Positions 20,060 to 30,029 are shown, numbered from the stretch's first letter. The stretch: DNA of 64,000 nt from Armatimonadota bacterium (GCA_025354405.1 JANXMY010000021.1:1-64000), one strand, 5' to 3'. Numbers and translations are program-made. Notes: generated from the sequence alone by a model not told the origin.

Positions 20060-20743
20060 TTACGCCAGTGCCCAGCACTGGCCCAGCTCATCAAACAGCT
20101 CGCGATGAAAATCCTGCGACACATCCCAGAGCCGCAAGTACCACTCTTCTAAAGCCGCGACGCTCTCCCGATCCGTGACTACAACGTTTAACTCCGTCGG
20201 GTGTGCTTCGCCGCCCAAAGTCAGATTGCTCGATCCTACCACTGCCAGTCCCGGCGAAAAAGAGTTTCCTTCAGGATAATTGATGAGTGCAAGCTTGGCA
20301 TGGATTCGCCCCTGCGTGTACACACGCACTTTGAGCCGCCCCTGGGCCACCGCCCGTGCGAGACAGAGCAAAAGGGCCTGATTTTCGGAGGTATGTGGGA
20401 GTGCCGCCAAAGTATTCCGCAGGTTGAGTGCCGTTTCGACGGCAGCTCGGTCATGGGTATTACGCAGGGTCGCCGCGACATCCTCCTGCGGACGTACCCA
20501 CTCCTCCCCACCCCGCTGCCTTGTGGCGGCTTCTTCGCGCACCTGTTCCTCGGTCAGCCGATTGACCACATTTCCAATGAGGATTTCCACCGATTCCAGC
20601 CGTTCAATCTCCGATTGCAGAGGCACAAGGCCCTCCAGAAAGAGATAGCCGACCGCAAACCGAGCACGTACAGCCCCGGCCTGAAGGTACTCCCGAACAC
20701 GCAGAGCAAGCCGCTGTTTTTGATTGTCAATAATCGCTGTCAA
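20060..20743 (-). CDS. PLD-like nuclease domain protein (resembles N-terminal domain of PLD-helicases), apparently truncated
   Basis: 227 aa, TTG start; HAKLALINYPEGN...AVVGSSNLTLGGEAHPTELNVVVTD...LEEWYLRLW; stops at ELGQCWALA. Confidence 0.75.
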   Translation of the reverse strand: MTAIIDNQKQRLALRVREYLQAGAVRARFAVGYLFLEGLVPLQSEIERLESVEILIGNVVNRLTEEQVREEAATRQRGGEEWVRPQEDVAATLRNTHDRAAVETALNLRNTLAALPHTSENQALLLCLARAVAQGRLKVRVYTQGRIHAKLALINYPEGNSFSPGLAVVGSSNLTLGGEAHPTELNVVVTDRESVAALEEWYLRLWDVSQDFHRELFDELGQCWALA

Positions 20744-20839
20744 AGTTACGAAAGAGTATACCGGAAAATTGGAAGAATGGGAACATCATGCGAGTTTTTC
20801 AAAAACCGATTGCCCCCAGATTTACGCTAAAACGCAGCT

Positions 20840-23506
20840 TTAACAAAGTGGGCTTAGCTCTTGGCGCGTTTCCATTTCTTGGCCGTCACCGTGTGCCGAG
20901 TGGCTTCGAGCAACTTGGTTTCTCCCGTTTGCCTTTGCGATATAAAGCAGCTCATCCGCACTGGCGAGCAGATCTTCGCTGCGAACAATCTCATTTTCGG
21001 ACACGGAAAGCGACACCACGCCGAAGCTAGCTGTGACCGGACGCAAATTCCAGGCAAACTGCTCGATGGCGGCTCGGCACCGCTCGCCGATAGCAAGGGC
21101 TCCATCGCTGTCGGTCTGGGGGAGAATAAGGACGAATTCCTCGCCGCCATAGCGGGCTGCAAAGTCACAGTCCCGAACGCAAGACTCGATAATCCGGGCG
21201 ACACGCCTCAGGACTTCGTCGCCGGAGGGGTGCCCGTAAGTATCGTTGTAGTCTTTGAACTTATCAACATCGACCATGATCAATGAAAGAGGCAGTAGAT
21301 ACCGTCGGGCGCGGTCAAATTCTTCACGGAGTCTTTCCTGAAATACGCGGTGGTTTTTAAGTCCGGTCAGCCCATCGAGGGTCGCGAGAGTTTCCAACTG
21401 GCTGTTGACACGCGCCAGCTCGATATTGGTCTTTTCGAGTTCTTTTTTCTGAAACTCCAGCACGATGTTGTAATCGATCAGCCTCTGCTCGTCGACCCGC
21501 CGTTCAGTAATGTCTTGTATCGTGCCTTCGAGAAATTCCACTTCGCCCTTGTGGGTGCGATGCAGGCGGGCGTTGAGGGATACCCACAGACTGCTTCCAT
21601 CACGGCGCTTAAACTCGACCTCAAAACCCGTGATTTTTTCTTCTGAAAACAAGTGTTCTAAAAGGCGTTCGCGCCCTTCCGGTGTTGAATAGAGTTGTGT
21701 GGCAACATCTGTCATTTCTTCTATGACTGCGCGCGGCGAACTGTAGCCGAGCATGCGTGCCAGCGCGGGGTTGACGTTACGGATACGTCCATCCAAGGTG
21801 GTCTGAAAAATACCTTCCATGGAATTCTCAAAAAGGCTGCGATAACTTTCTTCCGCCGCGCGCAGAGCTTCCTCCGCGCGGCGTCGGTCCGTGATATCAC
21901 TGAATGTCGTCACGGCGGCGTACGGTGCATCTTCGCCGGGATGCCAGAGCGGCGCGGCACTCACTGACAGCCATGTGATGCGGCCATAACTCCACCGAAG
22001 ACCCAGAAGTATGGCGGATTGAACCTGTCCCGTCTTAAGGGCCAAAGAACTGGGGAGCTTCTCAGCGGAGAAATCCGTGCCATCTTCCTGGATAATCTGC
22101 CAGTCGGGCTGAAGTGCTCCTGAGCCGACGAGTGTTCCCGAGGCAACCCCTAAAATTCTTTCCGCCGAGCCGTTGCAGAGAAGCACCAGCCGGTCCTGAT
22201 TTTGGACCAGTAACCCGGCCTGCATTGCTTCGATGGCGGCTCGGAACTGTGTTTCACTTTCAAGAATCTGGTCACGTGCAAGCTGAAGATCGGTGGTTCT
22301 CGCACTCACTCGCTCTTCCAGAACCTGGTGCGATTGATTCAAGGCTTCGGTGACCCGTTTGTAATCGTCAATATCAGTTACGGTACCGACCCAGAGCGTG
22401 ATCTCCCCAGTCTCATCGCGGCTCGGGGTAACACGGCCTAGGTGCCATCGATAGGAGCCATCTTTACCCAATAGCCGGTACTCCATCGTGTAAGGCACAC
22501 CCGCCGATATCCCGGCCGACATTCGAGCGGTAATCTCTGGGAGATCTTCCGCATGTACGGCCCGGGAAATGCCGCCGTTGAGCGTTTCTTTCAAGGTCAG
22601 CCCGGTGTATAGGTGCCAGCGCTCATTCGTAAAGTCAACGATGCCGTCCGGCCGTGCGGTCCAGACGATTTGCGGCATGGCATTTGCAAGGAATCGGAAA
22701 CGCTGTTCACGTTCGACCAGCGAAAGCCCGGCTTCCTCCAGGTCGCGGGTACGCTCACTGACACGTTGTTCCAGCTCGTCTTTTGAGATTCTCAGCGCGT
22801 CATCAATCTTTTTTTGTTCCCAGAGAAACTGTCCGCCCATGGTTCCGACTAAAATCAAGAGTGCAGTGACCAGACCTAGACCAAGTAAAACCAGTCGCTT
22901 AGCTGCCTCCCCTGCTTCCTCGGCGGCGGGAATTCGTTGTCGAAGCAAACGGTTTTCTTCTTGGACCATCGCATCAAGCAGGAGACGTCCCGGGTCGTTT
23001 GCCTTGTCGGCTTTTAAATTCCTTTGAGTGTCGCCCCGCCGCATCCTGGTAAGCTTCGCAAGTGTGATGAGATTCTGCTGCTGCCGGGGATTATCAGCGG
23101 TCAGTATTCTCAAATGACGCTGATCGTCTCCGACTATGATCGCCGAAGAGTGAAAAAGTTCACGCGACTGCGCATCATTTATAAGGAGGGAATTATGCTG
23201 CGCAGTTTCCTCATCTTGAGTATCGGAGCGTGTCGCTGCTAGAACTGCCAGCACCTCATGCGTATGTGCGACCCAGCGGCTGTCTTCCGTAAAGCGTCCG
23301 AACGAGTGAAATGTGACAAGGGTGACCAGAGCAAGCAGAAAAATCGCCAGCAGAGCAGGCAATAAAAGGTGGCCGAGACCCACACGTCTCCAGGACGAGC
23401 GGTCTCCATCCGAACTTTTCCTCGTGAATGGCGGCAAATTTGCGGGCATACTAGTTTTTACCATAATGTCGCACTTTTTTGCCAAAGTTTTCTTCTCAAC
23501 TCGCAT
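20840..23506 (-). CDS. Membrane sensor diguanylate cyclase (CHASE3-like, multiple PAS, GGDEF)
   Basis: PAS/PAC repeats; LATLDGLTGLKNHRVFQERL, ARYGGEEFVLILP; ORF opens at 23572 but a start near 23506 or 23464 avoids the rlmN promoter. Confidence 0.9.
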   Translation of the reverse strand: MRVEKKTLAKKCDIMVKTSMPANLPPFTRKSSDGDRSSWRRVGLGHLLLPALLAIFLLALVTLVTFHSFGRFTEDSRWVAHTHEVLAVLAATRSDTQDEETAQHNSLLINDAQSRELFHSSAIIVGDDQRHLRILTADNPRQQQNLITLAKLTRMRRGDTQRNLKADKANDPGRLLLDAMVQEENRLLRQRIPAAEEAGEAAKRLVLLGLGLVTALLILVGTMGGQFLWEQKKIDDALRISKDELEQRVSERTRDLEEAGLSLVEREQRFRFLANAMPQIVWTARPDGIVDFTNERWHLYTGLTLKETLNGGISRAVHAEDLPEITARMSAGISAGVPYTMEYRLLGKDGSYRWHLGRVTPSRDETGEITLWVGTVTDIDDYKRVTEALNQSHQVLEERVSARTTDLQLARDQILESETQFRAAIEAMQAGLLVQNQDRLVLLCNGSAERILGVASGTLVGSGALQPDWQIIQEDGTDFSAEKLPSSLALKTGQVQSAILLGLRWSYGRITWLSVSAAPLWHPGEDAPYAAVTTFSDITDRRRAEEALRAAEESYRSLFENSMEGIFQTTLDGRIRNVNPALARMLGYSSPRAVIEEMTDVATQLYSTPEGRERLLEHLFSEEKITGFEVEFKRRDGSSLWVSLNARLHRTHKGEVEFLEGTIQDITERRVDEQRLIDYNIVLEFQKKELEKTNIELARVNSQLETLATLDGLTGLKNHRVFQERLREEFDRARRYLLPLSLIMVDVDKFKDYNDTYGHPSGDEVLRRVARIIESCVRDCDFAARYGGEEFVLILPQTDSDGALAIGERCRAAIEQFAWNLRPVTASFGVVSLSVSENEIVRSEDLLASADELLYIAKANGRNQVARSHSAHGDGQEMETRQELSPLC

Positions 23507-23522
23507 TCGGGTATAATGTTGA

Positions 23523-24671
23523 GTGATTGAAATATTAACAGAAACATTGACTGAAACATTGACTGACAGCATTCGCGAGAGTTTAGTCGGGCGAAATACG
23601 GAAGAGATACGGGAAGCGGCTGTCGAGGCGGGCCTGCCAGCCTACCGTGGATCGCAGGTAGCCGAGTGGCTATACCGAAAACTTCAGCCTGAGATGGGCG
23701 GCGGTTTCGGTGCCGACTTTGCCACTATGACCGATCTTCCCCAAAGTGTGCGTCAGCTCTTCGGTGAGAAGTTTGACCTGCCGACACTGGCTCTGACCCG
23801 CGCTCAGACCGATCCACATGACGGCACAATCAAAGCTCTGGCAACGCTTATTGACGGCGGACACCCAATCGAGTGCGTCCTCCTGCCGGATGACAAGCGA
23901 GTTTCCGTTTGCCTGTCCACGCAGGCGGGGTGCCCGATGGGCTGTACATTCTGCGCTACGGGAACGCAGGGCCTGACCCGTAACCTCAGCACCGGGGAGA
24001 TCGTCGCCCAGTATCTCCTGCTGCAGTCTCTCACGACGCGCCGGATTAGCCATATCGTGCTCATGGGAATGGGCGAGCCACTCCTGAACTACGATGCAGT
24101 GCTGAAAGCCATTCGGATATTGAATGTGGAGTGCGGGATAGCCATGCGGCATATCACCCTGTCGACCGTCGGAATCGTCCCTAATATCGATAAACTGGCA
24201 GAAGAAAATCTTCAGCTCACCCTGGCCGTTTCCCTACATGCTCCAAACGACACGCTGCGAACACGATTGGTGCCAGTCAACAAGACCTATCCACTCAGCC
24301 GCCTGATGAATTCCTGTCGAAACTATGCCCGCCACACGGGCCGCCGTCTGACGTTTGAATACGTACTGCTTAAAGGCGTCAATGATGAGCCGGAGCACGC
24401 TCGTGAGCTGGCTTTGCTCATCCGGGGCATGGGAGCGGCGGTAAATGTGATCCCGTATAACCCGACCACAGTCGCGGAAGCATTTGGCCGCCCAGATCAG
24501 GGCCGGATCGTCGCTTTCCGGCAGGTGCTCGAGCATGCGGGAATTGTCGTCACCCAGCGAAAGGAACGGGGCCGCCAGATCGCCGCCGCCTGTGGCCAGC
24601 TTGTGACTGAAGCCGCCCGCAGCCGCCCGATGGCCCGCGACCTGCCGATGGTAACTGCGGAAGCCGTGTAA
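23523..24671 (+). CDS. rlmN: 23S rRNA/tRNA adenine-C2 methyltransferase
   Basis: Radical SAM motif CPMGCTFCATG; GMGEPLLNYD; GTG start. Confidence 0.96.
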   Translation: MIEILTETLTETLTDSIRESLVGRNTEEIREAAVEAGLPAYRGSQVAEWLYRKLQPEMGGGFGADFATMTDLPQSVRQLFGEKFDLPTLALTRAQTDPHDGTIKALATLIDGGHPIECVLLPDDKRVSVCLSTQAGCPMGCTFCATGTQGLTRNLSTGEIVAQYLLLQSLTTRRISHIVLMGMGEPLLNYDAVLKAIRILNVECGIAMRHITLSTVGIVPNIDKLAEENLQLTLAVSLHAPNDTLRTRLVPVNKTYPLSRLMNSCRNYARHTGRRLTFEYVLLKGVNDEPEHARELALLIRGMGAAVNVIPYNPTTVAEAFGRPDQGRIVAFRQVLEHAGIVVTQRKERGRQIAAACGQLVTEAARSRPMARDLPMVTAEAV

Positions 24672-24672
24672 G

Positions 24673-26412
24673 ATGGAGGATATCATTCTTGACGAGACGG
24701 TCTCCGCAGTAACTTCAGAAGAAGCCTGGGTTTGGATTGAACGACTGAAGCCGGCGGCGGTCCTCTCTCTGCTCAAGGACCCTGACCATGCCATGAACGT
24801 CAGTCGCGCGTTCTTCGGCTACCGCCCGGATGCCAAAAGCTATGGCAATACGCTTGTCAAAAGCCGTTTGGTCCAGGCGGCTGTCAAAGACTCCCTTTTT
24901 GCCAAAAAGCTGCGGGAACTCACCGAAGCCGCTTCCCCCCCGCCTGTGCAGAAAGCCCTGCCTGAGCATTCCCCTGCCCCCTCGGCCTCTCTCAGCGCCT
25001 TAAAGCCAGACAAATCTGAATCGCTTCGAATCGAGCGCGATCAACGCCGGCGCGAACGCGACGAAGCGCGCTTAGCCCTAAGCCTTGCGGAAGCTGAACG
25101 GGATGAGTCGGTCAGAGTGCGTTTGAAAGCCGAGACTGAGCGCGACGACGCACAGCGGCAATTGAAAAAGCTGGGGGAGCGCGTCGCGCGGCTCGAGCGA
25201 CAGACACAAAAGCAGCAGCAGGTCGAAGCCCAGTTGTTCCGGGCTCTGAATCAGGGTAAAGTCTCCCTGCCGCCCACAAATCTCGCCCGTACGGCTGGCA
25301 AGGAACCCAGCGAGCCCCTGAGGCGAATTTCTCCCTGGCTGATCGCGGTTCACCATCTGCTGGACAAGAGTAAATTCGATCTTGCCATGGTTCTGGCCTC
25401 TGATGTCCTCAAAGCCGATGCGGAGGACCCCGACGCTCTGGACATTACTATTCGCGCCTGGGAAGGACGCGGGGACTTGATTCAGGCTGCGCCCGCTATC
25501 CGACGCCTTCTCGGTGTCCAGCTCATTAGGCAGGATATGGCAGTCGCAGCTGACACGCTGGGCCGTCTGCTGAAATCTGTCAGCAGCCCACATCGGGCAG
25601 AAGCCGACGCGCGGCGTTTCCTGTCCGCACTTTCCCCGGAAAACGCCACCGCAGTTGAAGCGGGACGCCGCCTGTTAACACGCCTGAAGGGGAGTGACCC
25701 GGCAGCGTATACCTGGCTGACGACACTCATCAGCACGCACACGAAACTCGGCCCGGTACTCATGCCGCCACCCGGTGCCCTCGGCCCAGACGACCCTCTG
25801 CCGCTGAAGCTGAGCAAAGGCCATCCACAGGGTCAGCCGCTGACCGCCCGATTGCTCACAGATGCGGTTGACAAAGGCATGACAGCACTGGTCGAGGCCA
25901 CTCGAACGGCCCTCACAAATCTCGAAACGGCAGATCCCAAGACATACACCCGTTTCTGGGCCGCACTGGAACAGGCTGCCAGCTCTGACAGCACCCGACT
26001 TTTGCCGCTGAAGCGAAAGCCGCGCGGCCCAATAGTCGTCGACGGCAGCAACGTCGCCTGGTTCGATCAAGAGTCTTTAACCTATGGTAAGCCGCGTCTG
26101 CGAAATCTCCAGGAGATACGTCGTTTGCTGCGCAGCCGCGGGTTTTTCCCGGTCGTCCTGTACGCTGACGCGAATTTGCCTTATTTTATCGATGAGGCAG
26201 ATGCCCTGCGGCAAATGATCGGCCGACACGAACTCCTGCTGGTTGACGGGGGAACCGACGCGGACGAAGTTCTGCTGCGACTTGCCAAGCAGCTGACGGC
26301 ACCCATTCTAACCAACGACAAGATGGAGGATTGGGATCCCGAAGGGGAAGTCCCGAAAGTACGCTACTCAATTTCGTCGGGCGGTGAAGCCCATCTGCTG
26401 ACCGATATCTAG
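24673..26412 (+). CDS. Coiled-coil protein with C-terminal NYN/PIN-like RNase domain
   Basis: 579 aa; charged coiled coil ~110-200; C-terminal GPIVVDGSNVAWFDQE, DGGTDADEVLLRLA, ILTNDKMEDWDPEG. Confidence 0.8.
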   Translation: MEDIILDETVSAVTSEEAWVWIERLKPAAVLSLLKDPDHAMNVSRAFFGYRPDAKSYGNTLVKSRLVQAAVKDSLFAKKLRELTEAASPPPVQKALPEHSPAPSASLSALKPDKSESLRIERDQRRRERDEARLALSLAEAERDESVRVRLKAETERDDAQRQLKKLGERVARLERQTQKQQQVEAQLFRALNQGKVSLPPTNLARTAGKEPSEPLRRISPWLIAVHHLLDKSKFDLAMVLASDVLKADAEDPDALDITIRAWEGRGDLIQAAPAIRRLLGVQLIRQDMAVAADTLGRLLKSVSSPHRAEADARRFLSALSPENATAVEAGRRLLTRLKGSDPAAYTWLTTLISTHTKLGPVLMPPPGALGPDDPLPLKLSKGHPQGQPLTARLLTDAVDKGMTALVEATRTALTNLETADPKTYTRFWAALEQAASSDSTRLLPLKRKPRGPIVVDGSNVAWFDQESLTYGKPRLRNLQEIRRLLRSRGFFPVVLYADANLPYFIDEADALRQMIGRHELLLVDGGTDADEVLLRLAKQLTAPILTNDKMEDWDPEGEVPKVRYSISSGGEAHLLTDI

Positions 26413-26420
26413 TAGTTCCT

Positions 26421-27380
26421 ATGACACTGGAAGAACAATTTTCGCGACTGATACAGATACTGCAGCTTTTGGAGCGTGAACCGTATACCTGGGACGCTGC
26501 CGGGCTGGAAGAGCGATTCGCTGTCTCGCGCGCCACGATCGAGCGCGATATCGCGGTGCTGCGTCAGTGGGGACAGGTCAAGCGCAAAGGCGGCAAGTTC
26601 GGCCTGGCCGAGATGCAGTTCCTGCCGACATCGTTCACGCCTCCGGAAGCTCTGGCTCTGCGTCTCGCCGGAACCGCTTTCGCCGCGCAGGCCGGCGGGG
26701 CATACAAAGGGGCGCTGACGTCCGCTCTTAAAAAGATCGACCTGGTGCTGCCCCGGCAGATCGCCGCGGAGATACGCCGGGCCGGGGAGCGCGTGTCGGT
26801 CAGCCTCCCGGTAATCCGTGACTTCTCCGTAGAGACCTACCAGAGCCTGCAGGCGGCAATCGTCAGCCACTACCCCGTAGATATTACCTACTTCTCCCGC
26901 TCCCAGTCCGAGCCGACGAAGCGGCGCGTCGATCCCTATGGCCTGACCTACAAGATCGGGGCCTGGTATCTGGTCGGCTACTGTCACCTCCGAGAGGGAA
27001 TACGAACCTTCGGATTAGACCGAATCAAATGGATGCGCGTGGTAGAAGAAACACGGTTCGTCTATCCCGCTGATTTCGATTTGTCTGAGTGGCTGAGTAA
27101 AGGCTGGCAATTGCAGGCCGGTGGGGAGCCTACCGAGGTGGTGGTGCGCTTTGAGCGCGAAGTGGCGGCCTGGGTCGCCGGTGGGCACTGGCACCCCACT
27201 CAGAAGATCGAAAAGCTGCCCGACGGCACCCTCATCTTCCGGGTGACCGTGCATGGTTACGAGGAAATGATCTACTGGATACTCTCGTTTGGTGCCCAGG
27301 CCGAAGCTTTAGAGCCTGCCCCACTCCGTGCAGCGGTAGCGGAAGCTTCCCAAAAGATGGCCGCGCGATATGGCATCTGA
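26421..27380 (+). CDS. WYL-domain transcriptional regulator (YafY-like, N-terminal HTH)
   Basis: LEERFAVSRATIERDIAVLRQWGQV; RVDPYGLTYKIGAWYLVGYCHLREGIRTFGLDRI. Confidence 0.92.
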   Translation: MTLEEQFSRLIQILQLLEREPYTWDAAGLEERFAVSRATIERDIAVLRQWGQVKRKGGKFGLAEMQFLPTSFTPPEALALRLAGTAFAAQAGGAYKGALTSALKKIDLVLPRQIAAEIRRAGERVSVSLPVIRDFSVETYQSLQAAIVSHYPVDITYFSRSQSEPTKRRVDPYGLTYKIGAWYLVGYCHLREGIRTFGLDRIKWMRVVEETRFVYPADFDLSEWLSKGWQLQAGGEPTEVVVRFEREVAAWVAGGHWHPTQKIEKLPDGTLIFRVTVHGYEEMIYWILSFGAQAEALEPAPLRAAVAEASQKMAARYGI

Positions 27381-27390
27381 GCGAGAAAAA

Positions 27391-27413
27391 AGGGCGGGGG
27401 CATGCCCCGCCCC
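27391..27413. terminator. GC-rich palindrome between convergent genes
   Basis: GGGCGGGGGCATGCCCCGCCC with flanking A-run. Confidence 0.6.
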
Positions 27414-27422
27414 TACAGCATA

Positions 27423-27839
27423 CTAAGCTGGGATTTCTTTACCGACCAGCTTGTTCCAAATCTCGTAGTCCACAGCCTTCTTCGGGACCAGAAGCTCGTC
27501 ATGGACTTCTTCTTCGCCACTCGCGACCAGTTCCCCACGATCGGGCGTGCGCAAGTCGCAGAAGGCTTCCCCCTGAATGAGCCGCGTCCCCCGCGAAACG
27601 ACCAATAGTCGGCGCAGTTCATCCTTGTGCCATTCCGGCAGCAAGCCGTAGACTTCTTTAATTTCCGTCGCCTCAATCAAATCGCCGCCAACGGGCCGCA
27701 TATTTTCCTGACCGGTATGGTTATCCGCTTTCAATGCAGCGGCATTAGTTGCATCTTCGGCCAGCCCATCTTCGCGGGCTTCCTTTTCAATCTTCGCGGC
27801 ATGTTCGTAAGCGTGCTTTGTTTGTGTATCCTGAGACAT
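27423..27839 (-). CDS. Hypothetical protein, acidic, 138 aa
   Basis: Open frame with upstream SD-like GGAGGTAA; no family recognised. Confidence 0.6.
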   Translation of the reverse strand: MSQDTQTKHAYEHAAKIEKEAREDGLAEDATNAAALKADNHTGQENMRPVGGDLIEATEIKEVYGLLPEWHKDELRRLLVVSRGTRLIQGEAFCDLRTPDRGELVASGEEEVHDELLVPKKAVDYEIWNKLVGKEIPA

Positions 27840-27899
27840 AGATTACCTCCGTTTGTTAAGGAAGTAATACCCGAACGAGCAAAGCGGCAAACGACAAGG

Positions 27900-28433
27900 C
27901 TATTTCTCTTTCAGCACGGCATCCAGTACCTTCGGCAGATTTTGCTCCACATTTTCGTCATAACCCATAGAGACGGCGCGGACTTTGCCGTGGGTGTCGA
28001 TGACGATCAGCAGGGGAATCGCTTCCACCCCGTACTGCGCCGCAACTTTGTGCTGGGCATCGCTGAGCGTAGGGAAAGCGAGCCCTTCCTGGCGGCTGAA
28101 TGTCGCAATGTCGGCGGGGGTATCACTGGAATTGATGCCGTAAAAAGCCACACGTCCAGTATACTTCTTGGAGAGCGTTACGAGATGCGGAAGCTCTTCG
28201 CGGCAGGGACCGCACCAGGTCGCCCAGAAGTCAATCACCACGGGCTGCTTGGCGCTTTCGGTGCGAAGATTGAAGCTCTGCAGCGTAAAATCCGGGGCCA
28301 TTTTAGCCTGAGTAGTTGGTATCAAGCCACCTGTGGAGGCATCGGCGACAGTAGGCTTACGGACACTAACGAAAACGAGCGCAAAAGCGGCGACGATAAA
28401 CAAGATGACGAGTAAAAATTTGGTTCGTTTCAT
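27900..28433 (-). CDS. TlpA/ResA-like thiol-disulfide oxidoreductase
   Basis: Membrane anchor then VIDFWATWCGPCREELPHL (CGPC); AIPLLIVIDTHGKVR. Confidence 0.93.
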   Translation of the reverse strand: MKRTKFLLVILFIVAAFALVFVSVRKPTVADASTGGLIPTTQAKMAPDFTLQSFNLRTESAKQPVVIDFWATWCGPCREELPHLVTLSKKYTGRVAFYGINSSDTPADIATFSRQEGLAFPTLSDAQHKVAAQYGVEAIPLLIVIDTHGKVRAVSMGYDENVEQNLPKVLDAVLKEK

Positions 28434-28440
28434 AGCGAGT

Positions 28441-29220
28441 TTAAGAGAACATTTTCCGTACACGGTAAGAGAAGTAATCCACGATATTAACCAGCACGAT
28501 CACCAGCGCGATGATCACCCCGGCATCGAGCCACTCAAAAAGATTGACGGCGTTCGACAGCTTCTGGCCTAGGCCGCCTGCGCCGACGATGCCGACGACG
28601 AACGAGTCGCGCAGGTTGTACTCCAGCGAGTAGAGTGTTGTAGAAAGATACAGCGGAAAGACCTGCGGCAGCATCGCGTAGACGAATACCTGCGGGGCAT
28701 TGCCGCCTGCCGAGCGCACAGCTTCAATCGGACCGACGGAAACGGACTCCAGGGCTTCCGCATAGAGCTTTGCCAGCGTAATAAATGTGGCGATCCCAAT
28801 CGCAATCGCCCCCGTTTGTGCTCCAAGTCCTGCCAGTGGAATGACTAACAGGGCGTAAATTAGCGTCGGCACGGCACGGGCCATATTCAGGAACGATTTG
28901 ACCACTGCGATCACCGGGCCGGGAATGGATCCGGTGCGAGCTGCGATAAACGACACTGGAAACGCCAGCAGCATTCCCCCGACGGTCCCGACCACCGCCA
29001 TCTGGATGGTCTCTATCAGCGGCTGCCAGAGATCCGGCCCAAGCCGAAGAGCATAGCGCCAGTCGGCCTGAGATCGTGGAAACAGCCGAGCAAAGTAGTC
29101 CCCGCCGTGATGCAGCCCGTACTCAGTCACATGTATCTGACGGCCAATCGCGACGAAGCACCAGACGACGAACACGAGCAAAGCGGCTCCGAAGAGGAAA
29201 GAAAAGATACGGTTCAGCAC
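28441..29220 (-). CDS. phnE: Phosphonate-type ABC transporter permease
   Basis: 259 aa; GALLLAF...ARAVPTLIYALLVIPLAGLGAQTGAIAIGIATFITLAKLYAEALESV. Confidence 0.92.
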   Translation of the reverse strand: MLNRIFSFLFGAALLVFVVWCFVAIGRQIHVTEYGLHHGGDYFARLFPRSQADWRYALRLGPDLWQPLIETIQMAVVGTVGGMLLAFPVSFIAARTGSIPGPVIAVVKSFLNMARAVPTLIYALLVIPLAGLGAQTGAIAIGIATFITLAKLYAEALESVSVGPIEAVRSAGGNAPQVFVYAMLPQVFPLYLSTTLYSLEYNLRDSFVVGIVGAGGLGQKLSNAVNLFEWLDAGVIIALVIVLVNIVDYFSYRVRKMFS

Positions 29221-29223
29221 AGA

Positions 29224-29988
29224 TTATCCCATCCCCGAAGGCGGCAGACGGTCCAGCACATCCGCGATTGCGTGATCATCTAAAGCATCCGGAGCGGCAT
29301 CGAACGTGATACGGCCCTGCTTCAGCCCGATAATCCGGGTGCAGTAGCGTTTGGCGAGTGGCAGATCGTGCATAGAGAGCAGAAGTGTCACTTTCTTCTC
29401 ACGGGACAAATTTTGCAGCAACCCCATAATATCATCTTTGGTGAGAACGTCAAGATTGGCCGTGGCTTCGTCTGCCAGCACGATCTCAGCCCCCTGGGCC
29501 ATTGTCCGGGCAATGGCAACCCGCTGCTTCTGGCCCCCGGAGAGGTCACGCACCCGGCGCATCTCCAGCCCAGCCAGCCCGACCTGTGCCAGGCAGTCTT
29601 CGGCCAGCCTCACGTCAGCCGCAGAAAAACGGTGCAGACACGAGGGAATGGTAGCGGTGTAGCCAAGCCGCCCGATCAATACGTTCTTGCGTACCGTGAG
29701 TCTCTCCATCAAGTTAAATTCCTGAAAGATCATCCCTATCCGCCGTCGAAGAAGCCTCTTTCTGCCCTCCGGCAGTGTTTCGACCGCCTCCCCCAGAACG
29801 GTGCAGGTGCCGCCGGTCTGTTTGACGAGGCCATTGACGCAGCGCAGCAGAGTGCTCTTTCCCGCTCCGGACAGGCCGATCAGCCCGACGATTTCTCCGG
29901 GCTCGATGTGCAGGTTGACCCCACGCAGCACGGGGACTCCGGGCTTATACGCATGGGTCAGATTTTCAATCGCAATTGCATTGGGCAT
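29224..29988 (-). CDS. phnC: Phosphonate-type ABC transporter ATPase
   Basis: GLSGAGKSTLLRCVNGL, LSGGQKQRVAIARTMAQ, ILADEATANLD. Confidence 0.94.
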   Translation of the reverse strand: MPNAIAIENLTHAYKPGVPVLRGVNLHIEPGEIVGLIGLSGAGKSTLLRCVNGLVKQTGGTCTVLGEAVETLPEGRKRLLRRRIGMIFQEFNLMERLTVRKNVLIGRLGYTATIPSCLHRFSAADVRLAEDCLAQVGLAGLEMRRVRDLSGGQKQRVAIARTMAQGAEIVLADEATANLDVLTKDDIMGLLQNLSREKKVTLLLSMHDLPLAKRYCTRIIGLKQGRITFDAAPDALDDHAIADVLDRLPPSGMG

Positions 29989-30029
29989 TATTGATCGTTT
30001 AAGAAAGGAGCAGAGAAGCTGTGCGGTTG

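Noticed and set aside
23506-23572. N-terminal extension MLSVNVSVNVSVNISITQHYTR of the GGDEF ORF
   Set aside because: It is the antisense of rlmN's 12-bp repeats and crosses the rlmN promoter; a downstream start is more likely.
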